From assembly GCF_914767665.1 (NCBI RefSeq), contig NC_059504.1, positions 24,282,001 through 24,346,000 on the forward strand: a stretch of DNA of 64,000 nucleotides. Reading direction: 5' to 3'. Numbering within the stretch: the stretch's first letter is position 1; every line of letters starts with the position of its first letter. Both the position numbers and the translations under genes were made by a program. Source of the stretch: Harmonia axyridis. Lineage: Eukaryota; Arthropoda; Insecta; Coleoptera; Coccinellidae. Below, in pieces: positions 33,020 to 42,860 of the stretch. The notes below the pieces were generated by a model. That model did no database searches. It was not told the origin of the DNA and saw nothing but the letters and a program-made list of their open reading frames with translations.

Positions 33020-33935
33020 TTTTTTTATTATAATAAAACTGTGGGAAAATTGTTCAGTCGACTAAAGGATGGCAATCCTTTGATGAGACATTCTAATTTA
33101 GAGTACAAAATAGATTGTTCAGATTGTGCTGGCAGTTACATAGGCCAAACAAAACAGTATATAGGGTCGAGGTTTAAACAACATGAGAGAGATTGCAAAA
33201 ATTGTAGTGAAGCCACAGCATTATCACAGCATGCAAAAATTAATGACCACTCCTTTGATTTTAATAATGTAAAAATTTTAAATAAAGAAAAGAATTGGTT
33301 TAAACGAACATTTAAGGAAATGGTTTTTATCAAGAGAATAAAAGATTCTGTGAATACACGCACCGATATTGGTAATTTGAGTTCGGTGTATTTTAACTTA
33401 ATTAATAAGGTTAATGTAGATAGTTTTATTGCGCGGTAGTTCGTGTTTCCTTTTGAATCGGGTGTTTGGTATGTCTCACACATTTCAATGCAGTCTGTCT
33501 TGCCTGATACTGTAGTTTATACTTATACGTCTTATTTGATGTGGTTTTTTATGCTATCCTGATAATGCCATTTTATTTTATGGACATTTATTTGATGATT
33601 TCGATGTATTCGAATGATTTATAACCGTTATTCATAGGGTGAGATCGCATTTTCTTGTGATCTTATTGTTTCCTTGGCCGACCTGGCGTGAATTGTTTTA
33701 TGTTGTTTTGCTTTATATTTATATTCATTGTTATTTTGTCATCTAGTTTATATTTCATATTTATTATTGTATAGCGACGTCATTTTATGTATTTTTTATC
33801 TTTATTGCTACACCAATTGTATGATCCAAGCCGTTGTTTATAAATTAGTTTTTGTTTTTAGCCTGATGAAGGAGCTAAATGCTCATAAACGTTGCCATTG
33901 AATAAATTGTATACAACTGTTCCTTGTGACTGATA
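33020..33935 (+). mobile_element. Penelope-like element, 5'-truncated, with pLTR-like 3' end
   Basis: Endonuclease coding end (separate entry) followed by a 3' region with a degenerate hammerhead-like core: CTGATGA at 33863-33869, stem II gagc/gctc, then ATAAAC where GAAAC is expected. The terminus is near 33935. Confidence 0.75.
33041..33439 (+). pseudogene. Penelope-like GIY-YIG endonuclease C-terminal fragment
   Basis: 132 codons open to TAG at 33437. Residues about 21-32 read LEYKIDCSDCAG, the first strand with the Cys pair typical of Penelope-like GIY-YIG domains. SYIGQT follows, then GSRFKQHERDC with the catalytic-helix Arg, then HAKINDHSFDF and the KRTFKEMVFI helix. The reverse transcriptase is absent, so this is a 5'-truncated retrotransposon relic. 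The frame itself is intact, pointing to a fairly recent insertion. Confidence 0.85.
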
Positions 33936-35100
33936 TTCCTCACCATCGAACACGCTATAATATTAGGGTCTATTTTAAAGTACTGATAGGCAGTAAATAC
34001 CCTGGCTCATAATGAATTGCGAATTGCTGGAAACTTGTACAACTCTTGTATAATCAAAACATTCTGCCTCCCTCCAAGTGACTTCGAAGATACTCTACCA
34101 ATTGTAGAATTTATAGAACGTGTTCGAATTAATCAACGAAAAGTAATCAAACGTGCTCGTACTATTTCTGAAACGAAATTAATTCCTCATGCTGTTTCAT
34201 CCAGTCTCTAAAGCTTGACGGAAGCCGAATGATAACTCCGTGTGCTCTCGTCTATCAAGATTAATTAACAATTAATCAAATAAATCTGCGTTCATGAACG
34301 TCGCGGTTATCCCTCCCACACCTCCGTCATGTATCTCGCATCGATCCAGAAACCATCAAACACCATTCAACATTCTGTCGGGTTATTCTTAGAGAAGAGG
34401 CGAAATCTGTTTCCGTTTGATTGAGTCCCTGGAAATTTGCCATCCTCGCTTCTGTTAATTACACTTCCAAGTTGATTGATCGCGAAAGTCGCAAATTGCT
34501 CGAGTATCTGATCTGTTTCACATCGGCTGCGGCCGCGAAAGCCAAAATTACAATTTCTTCCCGGAGAATGAGATTAAAAATTTGGCAGACGACGTGAACG
34601 CAGTCGGGCATTTGCTGGAACTGATCGTGTGCATTTCGGTTTGTTGTTGGTTGGTGTGTGTGTGTACGTTCACTTTGATTTATTGCCGGAATGTGAGGGC
34701 GAACCTTAATGCGGCTTTTTCAATCTCTGAAACTCTTGTATGGCGCTCAGCTTCGGGCGTAATAACACTTAAGTAATCCGGGGATGTAGCCAGACGAATG
34801 TTAACCTAGTCTTTTTTTTTGTAGCATTTCTTATTTTGATAAATGAAAATCAGTGTTGGAACATGACTCGAGCTAATTACTTTTTGGATATTCTAGGAGT
34901 TTTATGCATTTTATCAGGAACTTTGAACCGTTATATCTCTGGAAGGTTCTCAAAAATATAAGTCCAGGACAATAATTAAATTCTTCTTAATAATCAGTAG
35001 AAGAGAAAATTTTAAACCGAAATCTTCATAATTTCGAAGATTTTATCTCAATAAATAAGTAGTAGGAACTTATCAGGATATTATGTGTGGGAATAATTTA
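33936..35100. other. GC-richer block (34290-34790), function unknown
   Basis: No recognised gene. The 34290-34790 block is CpG-rich relative to its flanks. A 64-codon plus frame (34582-34776) has a hydrophobic centre but no known family. Confidence 0.3.
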
Positions 35101-35102
35101 TT

Positions 35103-35778
35103 TTCTGAATGATTGAAGCTTTATTTCTAGATCTGGCGAAGGCGTTCGACACCGTTGATCACGGGATGCTTTTGGATAAATTGTATGATTATGGTGTACG
35201 TGGCCCAACTTACAATGTGCTCAAAGACTAATACACACATAGAAAACCGAGGGTCAGGATTAATAGTGATCTCAGTAAGGCACTAGAGGTCAAAATGGGA
35301 ATACCGCAAGTAACGGTGTTGGGGCCAATTTTATTGGTTTGGGGGCCATCTTATTTCATTTGTGCAGACGATACAGCACTTGTTTTAATGAGTAATAGTT
35401 GGAGGAAGGCCTATGAACAATCAGAAAATGGATTGAAATATATACAGATATGGCTTAATTATAACCTACTGACTGTGAAAAAGACTAAATTTATCACTTT
35501 AACCCTATTGCAGAACAACCAACTGTGGCAAAACAGTATCCACATCCACGTGAAAGACTATGTTGACTGCGACTGACCTGTTATCGAGAAGACGGAAATC
35601 ATCAGGTATTTTGGGGTAATTGTGGATCAGCATCTGAAATGGGATGAACATGTGGCTTATGTGATACTGTATTGCTGCGCGGGGTCGTATGTTCAATAAT
35701 TCCCTGAACGTCCCCCAGGTGACACAGAATACAGTATTGAACATTTTGTTTAGAAAACCGAGATTCTTTCCCACGTAA
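35103..35778 (+). pseudogene. LINE reverse transcriptase fragment (Jockey/CR1-like), part 1
   Basis: From about 35122 the frame reads FLDLAKAFDTVDH (RT motif A) and is then stopped at 35231. It continues with KMGIPQVTVLGPILL (motif B, with Gly-Thr changed), then FICADDTALV (motif C, YADD changed to CADD) and LTVKKTKFI. After a frame change it reads YFGVIVDQHLKWDEHV (motif E region). It is interrupted at 35783 by the miniature LTR element and resumes at 36585. Confidence 0.85.
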
Positions 35779-35834
35779 TATCTGTGGCGGCTTCTCATAA
35801 AGCTCCACATAGCAACAATAAACACAGCACTCGG

Positions 35835-35897
35835 TGGCCTAGAGGTTAAGAGTGTAGGCTCACTCACCGTGATGCGACAAGGTGCCGAGTTCGAGTC
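35835..35897 (+). promoter_or_regulatory. tRNA-like internal Pol III promoter in LTR1 (A and B boxes)
   Basis: TGGCCTAGAGG (35835-35845) fits the A box and GTTCGAGTC (35889-35897) the B box, about 54 bp apart, a normal tRNA-gene distance. The B box sits in a T-arm-like hairpin (gccgag/cccggc here, perfect gccgag/ctcggc in LTR2). A second set is at about 36383-36445 in LTR2. Function is inferred. Confidence 0.75.
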
Positions 35898-35929
35898 CCG
35901 GCGGCTCCCGATAATAATAAATTCCCCAA

Positions 35930-36005
35930 GCGTCTGTGACACGGTACACACAAATATACCAAAGTCACACTGATGAGTCCGGTGTGTGTGCCAGGTACGA
36001 AACGC
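35930..36005 (+). ncRNA. Type III hammerhead ribozyme in LTR1
   Basis: Stem III GCGT (35930-35933) pairs with ACGC (36002-36005). The cleavage site is after C35934 (GUC). Stem I TGTGAC (35935-35940) pairs with GTCACA (35964-35969), extended by GGTA/TACC (35943-35946 with 35957-35960). The core CTGATGA is at 35970-35976. Stem II is GTCC...(GG...CC)...GTAC with one mismatch, 35977-35998. GAAA is at 35999-36002. Every conserved core base is present. Stem III is short, as in retrozymes that work best as dimers. Confidence 0.9.
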
Positions 36006-36330
36006 ATAAGTAGGCAGATGTGAAATCCTACATTGGTGACCTCGACGTGATGGGAATGGCCGTCTTAACGATGTGTCCTGGAAAGCAGAAGGTTGATGCG
36101 TAGCTCCCATATATCTGCAATTTCCAACGAAACTCTAGACGCCCATTTCCATGACGTGCAATACGTGCTCCTTGGTCTGCCGCGCTATAGCGGACCTGAA
36201 TAGAAGGCATTCACCGTCCGCACGATCGATGCCGCGAGGTGCAGCTCTGATTAGGCGGCAATCACCCGGCTGCATCGATGACCTCGTAACACGCATAAGT
36301 TTCGTTCCTCCGTCACTGGGGAGGGAGTCA

Positions 36331-36580
36331 TGTGGCGGCTTCTCATAAAGCTCCACATAGCAACAATAAACACAGCACTCGGTGGCCTAGAGGATAAGAG
36401 TGTAGACTCACTCACCGAGATGCGACAAGGTGCCGAGTTCGAGTCTCGGCGGCTCCCGATAATAATAAATTCCCGAATCGTCTGTGACACGGCACACACA
36501 AATATACCAAAGTCACACTGATGAGTCCGGTGTGTGTGCCAGGGACGAAACGCATAAGTAGGCATATGTGAAATCCTACA
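36331..36580 (+). repeat. LTR 2 of the retrozyme-like element
   Basis: Same order of parts as LTR1, preceded by the purine tract at 36315-36330 that would prime plus-strand synthesis. Confidence 0.92.
36478..36553 (+). ncRNA. Type III hammerhead ribozyme in LTR2
   Basis: Stem III CGT (36479-36481) pairs with ACG (36550-36552); the fourth pair seen in LTR1 is lost. Cleavage is after C36482. Stem I is TGTGAC/GTCACA (36483-36488 with 36512-36517), the core CTGATGA at 36518-36524. Stem II has a perfect GTCC/GGAC outer helix (36525-36528 with 36543-36546), and GAAA is at 36547-36550. Cleavage here and at 35934 would release a 548-nt RNA. Confidence 0.88.
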
Positions 36581-36584
36581 TATC

Positions 36585-37217
36585 TGTATAGAGAAACTCA
36601 GTTACTGAAGGTAAGAGATCTCTATATAAACCAATTTAGCCTGGTTATTTAAGAACAAGTCCGTTCTTCAAGAAGAAAAGGAAAAGCTAACAAGATTCGT
36701 AACAAATTTATGCAACTCTACCATCATACAAAAATAATTACACACCGAGGTATGTTTTCTATTACGGCCCCAAACTTTTTAATCACCTACCAGTTATTTC
36801 AAATTTCAATATATACAAAAACTCAATCAAAGCTTTGATCATGCTCACTAGACAAATTTTCAACTTATTTGGTTGATCGGAAGTGGCTGTCAGCGTGGTG
36901 GCCCGTGTTTTTTCTTCTCGAGTTCTCTTTCTCTCTCCCTCTCTCTTTCAATTTCTCTATTCTCTTTTGTTTGTATATTTTGTTCAAAAGATCATCAGAC
37001 TAAATGTTTAGCTTAGATTAAAAAAAATAGTGTGTTCAATTTCTGTCCTGCCATATTTAATTCTTGATGTATCTTTGAACACCTCGAAAGGAGGATGGAG
37101 AGGACAACACGAATTGGTGCTAAAGTGCGTCCATTCTCACATGAAGGTTAAATAATTTCGGATTGTAAGGATGAAATTGTATATAAATACAATTCGGAGG
37201 AATAAATTTGGTTTGAT
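36585..37217 (+). pseudogene. LINE fragment, part 2 (3' end)
   Basis: Continuation of the LINE broken at 35783. The first in-frame codons read straight across the join once the element and one TATC are ignored. KVRDLYINQFSLVI, then HTEVCF, GPKLFNHLPVI and IYKNSIKAL are typical of the Jockey/CR1 C-terminal tail. The 3' end lies near 37217 after a CT-rich UTR. Confidence 0.75.
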
Positions 37218-38440
37218 TTGAAAATATATCAACGGCGAAGATTCAATGCGAAAGTGCTTGTAAGCGAATATGGAGGAAACAATAAACAATGACAATGAAT
37301 TCATTTAAAATTGAATTAAAGAATTAATAAAAATTTATCTGAAAAACACTAAATGAATAGATCACGCAATCAATCGATAGGTCAGAAAGAATTCATAATT
37401 CGTTCTCAAAAATTTCTTCAATTCTTCTGTATACTCTTGGCATTCAATGCGATAGAGCTTTCAGTATTTACCGTTTCGATCGATAACGCGTTTCCTGATT
37501 TAACAATTGCTATGAATTGGAGTTGAAAACGTTGATGGCCTACCACGGTACCATAGCAACATGCAAAATTCAGAACAAATGCTTTTTTCCTTATTTTCAT
37601 CCACCGTAAAATCAACAAGAAATCGTACTTAGAAATTACAGAATAAGGAATCGGGCATAATATTAAACTCGTGACTGTTTGTCCAGAAGTTAGTGTTGTT
37701 AACTAGGTGCCAGAATGAATTTCGACCAACCCATCAAGGAAACTTTTAAATTGAGGTTCACACTTTTTCTCATACCTATACTCTCATTCGTGTCATCGTG
37801 TCCAAACAGAAAATGTCTTTGTCACTAAAAGATGTTATTGGTTCTTCTCACGCAATCATATCTGTTAGGATAAGCGCTATTCAAATAATTCCTGACTTGT
37901 AAAGTAATTACGTGGTGTGCCATCAAAAAGACGCGGAAAAATATAAATCGAAAAAATTTTTGTAGAGCTTTTGCCTTAAAATGGTTCCTCCATTGAATTA
38001 AAAAGATTATCCTATCACCAGAGGTGCTTTTTCAATAATGCAATTATTCGTTCATATATTTCTAACAGATAAAGACTCAGATATTACGAAAAACGACTTA
38101 TTGGCATTCATGTAATAACAATGACCAAAAAAGTTTCCTTTTCGAATTAATAGATGAATATGGAAGCATTTTTCTTTGTTCATTTAAAATATACTTCGAA
38201 TATTTCTGAACAATCATACGTAGTGTTTTTTTTTCTTGTTCTCAGAAAATTAAATTCTCAACTAGGCATTTCGGAATATTTTTTTCATTAAGTAGACTAT
38301 CTTTATCATACAAGAAAATCACCAAAATCTACTATTATGAAAGTCGCAAATAATCGAAATTTCGGTGAACACCTCACACCTCATCTCTAGAGACCTGCGT
38401 TTATAGAAGATGTCATTACTAGGCAGTTATAGATAGATTC
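37218..38440. other. No gene recognised
   Basis: AT-rich, no coding frame or repeat structure noticed. Confidence 0.3.
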
Positions 38441-39000
38441 AGATAAACTGTTGAAATACTTCCAAAAATCGAGATTAAAAGTGAGAACATCAAAAATGGT
38501 TGCAATCTACTTCGGAGAGACAACAGTCAAAAAAGAGAAAGCAGAAAACGTCAAAATAGAAAACCTGACGATAGAATGGAAAAAGGAAGCAAAATATCTA
38601 GGAGTAATACTAGATGAAAGAATGAATTTCAACAAACAGATAGAAGAAAACAGAAAAAAGGCGAGCCAATTGCACGGGAGACCCGCTGCTCAACCCTAAA
38701 AGTGAATTTCCTTAGGTAACAAGCTAAAGATAATAAAAAAACTGCTAATAGCAAGCATGACGTATGCAGGAGTAACCTAGTATAATATGAAAGACAATAA
38801 GAAGGATCAGTTGCAAAGTACGCTAAATTCAGTAATCAGAACAGCGGTTTTCGCCCCATGGTACATAACCAACCAACAAATCAGAGAAGAACTGGAAATT
38901 GAAACTATTGAGGAAATAGTCAACAAAGAAAGAAGAAAATAGATAGGCTGAAAGAGCATGAGAATAAGGAATTAAGAAAGATACTACAAATCAAAATAAA
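38441..39000 (+). pseudogene. Jockey-like LINE C-terminal RT fragment
   Basis: The frame from 38451 reads LKVRTSKMVAIYF, then ENLTIEWKKEAKYLGVILDERM (the thumb-side LGV motif of Jockey RTs), then NKQIEENRKKA. After a frame break it continues KLKIIKKLLIASMTYAGV and QSTLNSVIRTAVFAPWYI, TNQQIREELEI. Reverse transcriptase motifs A-C are absent, so this is a partial copy. Confidence 0.8.
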
Positions 39001-40133
39001 AATGACAGATAAGAAGAAACCTCTTTCGAAAAACTAGATAGAAGAAAAAAGTGACATGAAAGAGGGAGGAAAGTCTTTCGATCAGACAACAGTAGAAAAT
39101 AGGAGAAATTGAAGTAGAGGTGTAGGAAATGTAAATTCCGGTCCTTCAACAAAAAAAAGATCTGAGTTATAGAAGATGTCATTTCCAATTTAATTGGATG
39201 TCCTCTATCTTCACCTGATTATTGTCCATCTGGTATCTTAACATTGTAAACTTTAATTTATGAGTGAATAACAAGAATTGTTATGAGTTCGTTGAAAGTT
39301 TTCGAATATTTTCCGCATAATAGATTCTTCTTTGACTTTGTATCAATCCGAGAGCTCAAATCCTGATGAAGCATAACTATTACCCAGACTACTATGTATA
39401 ATTGGCAGAATGCTGAAAGCTATATTTCCTCCGCAGAATCTCCGACGTAATCGGATATTATACTGGATCCGAAGAATTTGTAGCAGTCGAGAAAAAAAAT
39501 CACGTTTGCCGCTGTAAAATATCGACGATATTTGCCGGTGAAAGAGAGTTGCCGCCCACTTTCTTTACATGAATGATTTACGGACATATTCCACATTCGG
39601 CCTGTCACATTCTCCGCATCCATAGGACTGAATTATTGATTGCGACTCCGCAAAAAGCCCTATTGATCTTCGTTGCCATATTGAAGGTTCTGCTGGGAGT
39701 TGACGAAGCCATGCAATGTCGGCCTTTGCACATTACGACCGCTCATTTCGTTGAATCGGTGAATCCGTGCAAATCATAATTTTCTGAGATGTCGGGTTTA
39801 TAACGGCAGCCCTAAGCATCGACTATGTCGGCATTGACTTACAAATGAAGTATCCTTCTTATGCTATTAACACCATCCTACTTGTATGAAGACGTTTATG
39901 GTTAGATAATCGATTCGAAATTAGATCTGGTATCAAGAGACATACTGTTTCTGACGTTTCTATTTCTATTGAACTATTCCAAAAAGCATACAATTTTCTA
40001 TTTCCGACACTTGTTACAACTCTTGTGAGACCTCTTAGCAGGGGCTTATACGGTTCAGGAATCCAGTATGCCTTGGTACTAGCTTCTTCCGTAACAATAT
40101 CAACTATAGCATCATTCATTCTTCTTCAAGTAC
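39001..40133. other. No gene recognised; GC-richer patch 39440-39790
   Basis: The patch has no recognisable protein and short frames on both strands only. Confidence 0.3.
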
Positions 40134-40640
40134 CTATCCGATTCGAATTTTGGCAATCATAATTTTGTTGGTAGCAGCTCGAAATAATTCTGCTGAGTTT
40201 TTCCCAAACGCGGTTCTCAGATTCAGCAACCATGATATTATTCTTCTTCCGGGTTCTTTCTTACCTACTATTTTCCCTTGAATTATATTCTGCAGTAGGG
40301 AGTATCTCTCTTTATTTTTTATAATATGCCCCAGGTAATCGAGCATTTTTCTCATGACTGTATAAATGATTTTCAGGTATTTACTCATTCTCTTAAGCAC
40401 TTCTTTATTCGTTACGTGAGCTATCCAAGGTATCTTGAGCATTCTCCTATATAACCAGCTTCCAGTTTTTTCCTGGTGGCTTCTGTCAGTGTCCAAGATT
40501 GTACAGTAATACGGAAAAGACATAGCATCTTAGGTGTTTTAATATCGATTCCAAAAATAAGTTATGGAGCTTGAAGATGGCACTCATTCCATTGAAAACC
40601 GTTTTAGCCTTCCCTAAACGAATTTTTATTTCTTGTGCTC
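40134..40640 (-). pseudogene. LINE ORF2 C-terminal fragment (RTE/endonuclease-RT type)
   Basis: Minus-strand frame 40523-40134 with the recurring C-terminal pattern of insect endonuclease-reverse transcriptases: SWLYRRMLKIPW, VTNKEVLKRM, then YLGHIIKNKERYSLLQNII, QGKIVGKKEPGRRI, SWLLNLRTAFGKNSAELFRA. The upstream RT core is missing here; related RT sequence in the opposite orientation lies at 41600-42330. Confidence 0.8.
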
Positions 40641-41599
40641 ATTTATTACAGTATCAAGGTAGTTTTACTGCTTTACTCGTTCTATTCGAGTTTCGTTCAC
40701 TTACAAGTAAACTCCTCTTATATAACCTTTGCTTATTATCATCTGTTTAGTGATCTGCACATTGATATTGAGATCATATTGTTGACTGTGGTGCGTGATT
40801 TGGTCAATAAGTTTTGGTCACCCAATAATAAAAAAGTGAAACGGTATCTTGTTACCTTGGAATCAAAAATTTCAATCGAGAGATTCTTATTTCCTTTTTG
40901 GTGTTGACGACAATTCAGTCTCAAAATGCGCATGGTTATATAGACCTCAAAATACCACTAACTTAATTTTCGTTTGAAATCAAATGGGTGAATTGCCTCA
41001 AAATCTATATGTTCAAAGCTATTACCAAGAAGTTGGTAGGTACAGGGTTTCCCAAACTTTGTTGGCTATATCAGGCATTTCTTACAAACAGAAAAAATGA
41101 TTATTTAATTGAAAATTTGGTTTCTTTGATAATAAACGCTGTTGGAAATAACATATTTTCAGCGATGTGACGAAATATAATAATCCTTTGTCCGTTCGTA
41201 ATAGGACAGCCTAGCGCTCTAAGCTGAAAATGGCGGATGTAGGATAATAAAAAAAACAATGAATGGAAATTTTTAGCTTTATTGTGCAGTTAGAGTTGAT
41301 GATCCCTGTTTATGATGTCGAAAAGAATATAAATCAATATTATGGAGTTATTCTTGAACTTTTTAGGGTCTGAAGTATCTGTTATTGTATTGTGTCGAAC
41401 ATAGACTACTGAGTATCATTTATAACGAAACAAAATTGAAATAGTGTACTGACGCTGCATTCAGATATCAATTTGAAATCATGTGTAGAAATAATATGGA
41501 TCGATTTCCGTTCAATCCTAGTGAAGTGAGAGCAAATCCCAAGAGATTTCGTCTAAACAGATGCACAAGTTTTTCCTCGAAGAAATATGTTTTCTTCCT
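40641..41599. other. No gene recognised
   Basis: Nothing supported beyond short frames. Confidence 0.3.
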
Positions 41600-42330
41600 T
41601 GAAGAACCAATGCTCAAACGGTAATTAAATCCCGGAAGAATGGAAGGTAGCCCCGAGGGTAGCCAATATAACTTCAATTCATACAAAGGGAAATAAATTG
41701 GATTGTTCTACCTATAGAGACATATCAGTTACAAGCACTCTTGGTCGGCTCTATGTAAGAGTTTTGCAGGACCTGATTGAGCTTGAATATGGATAACAGA
41801 AGGAAGAAGAGCAATCTTTTGTTTGAAACAAGTCATAGAAAAAATATCAAATACCAATATGGAAACCAACCTTCTGTTTGTGAATCTGCGAATGGCGTAT
41901 GATACAGTTTCCGTAAAAACGCTATGGATGATACTACAAGAAACAAACTTCAGTCATACTCGTATTAAAGCACATAGGAATCACTGATGGATCAATATCA
42001 AGAATATAAATTTGTAACAATGTGTCAAGGAAGTTTGCTGGATAAAGGTTTAATTCAAGGATGTTGCATCGCTTGGACAATCTTCAAAATTTATGAACCA
42101 AGAGCACTAAAGCAATGAAAGAAAAAATACAGCAGAATGGGAATTGATCTTGGAGAAAATATACGCTACAGTTTGCAGACAACCAAGTCACCATAGCGAA
42201 TGATAAAGTCTTTCTGTTCGAGAAATATCGTGTTTATAAACAGGCATAATTCAATTTGAGCACGGATTCGTCATCAGTCAGAACATTATCGTTTGACACA
42301 AAATTGTCACAGACATCATGACGAAATTAT
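41600..42330 (+). pseudogene. LINE reverse transcriptase fragment (plus strand), heavily broken
   Basis: Near 41640 a split NPGRMEGS / VANITSIH block is like the RT0 palm entry of RTE-type LINEs. An LLFVNLRMAYDTVS block near 41875 is motif A (F-D changed to L-R-M-A-Y-D). Other short blocks follow with stops and shifts. The best reading is the same LINE group as 40134-40640. Confidence 0.65.
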
Positions 42331-42860
42331 AGAGGGATATGTTCGGAAAATACACAGTACTAATGATTACAAGTATTTTTATGAAGATCTGAAAGGAATA
42401 ATAATTTGAAATGGATATAGTGGAGATTCATTATTTCGATTGAAACTGATTGAGGAATATGTAAGAAATCAAATGCCAAAAAACCTAAAAAAATATAATT
42501 TCATGTACAATTGTAAATACTTAAGTTGAAAAAGTTGTTCGAGATAGACGACAAAAGACTAATAATTCATTTACATTTCACACTTCGTATCTCAGAATAA
42601 AGATCTTCATTGAAAAGTTTTTTTCATTTCATTCTTCTAAATCCTTTTTTTCTATATTTGTTTTACAATTATTATTTATACTTTTTAGGAGCTAAAGTTG
42701 TGCTTACCCATTGATCAGAGGTTAAATCCTGTGAAATGTTTGTTTTCGACTATATTTAGACTTTGTGTTTCAACACTCTTTTTCACAAATGTCATCAAGT
42801 ATTGATTTCACATTTTGGATGTAACATAGAATACAATTTGACATAGCTATCAATTTCGGT
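42331..42860. other. Upstream region of the glucosyltransferase gene
   Basis: AT-rich. It must contain the promoter and 5' leader of the gene at 42861 (or the retrocopy junction), but no clear TATA, initiator or splice acceptor stands out. Confidence 0.35.

Larger units (their letters stand above)
35783..36032 (+). repeat. LTR 1 of the retrozyme-like element
   Basis: Starts TGTGGCGGCTTCTC and ends AAATCCTACA. Order inside: A box 35835-35845, B box 35889-35897, hammerhead 35930-36005, 27-bp tail. Differs from LTR2 at about ten positions. Confidence 0.92.
35783..36580 (+). mobile_element. Retrozyme-like miniature LTR element with hammerhead ribozymes
   Basis: 798 bp, complete. Two 250-bp direct LTRs (35783-36032, 36331-36580), each TG...CA and about 96% alike, are flanked by the 4-bp target duplication TATC (35779-35782, 36581-36584). 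The 298-bp interior begins with TTGGTGACCTCGACG, a TGG-led primer-binding-site-like sequence, and ends in a purine tract (GGGGAGGGAG) just before LTR2. There is no coding capacity. Each LTR holds tRNA-like A and B boxes and a type III hammerhead. No run of four T occurs anywhere in the element. The layout equals plant retrozymes/TRIMs; mobilisation would need proteins of an autonomous LTR element. Confidence 0.92.

Noticed and set aside
35970..36032. Type I reading of the LTR hammerhead (cleavage site after GAAA)
   Set aside because: Downstream of GAAA there is no UH with a pairing stem III. The upstream GCGUC plus closed stem I gives a complete type III fold instead.
35505..36110. 201-codon minus-strand open frame
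   Set aside because: It runs antisense through the LINE fragment and the first LTR of the retrozyme-like element; similar frames occur at the second LTR. It is a shadow of GC-richer repeat sequence.
35783..36580. Reading the two 250-bp repeats as a tandem pair of tRNA-derived SINEs
   Set aside because: The TG...CA ends, primer-site-like and purine-tract sequences at the correct sides, and one 4-bp target duplication around the whole unit fit an LTR element better than two SINE insertions.
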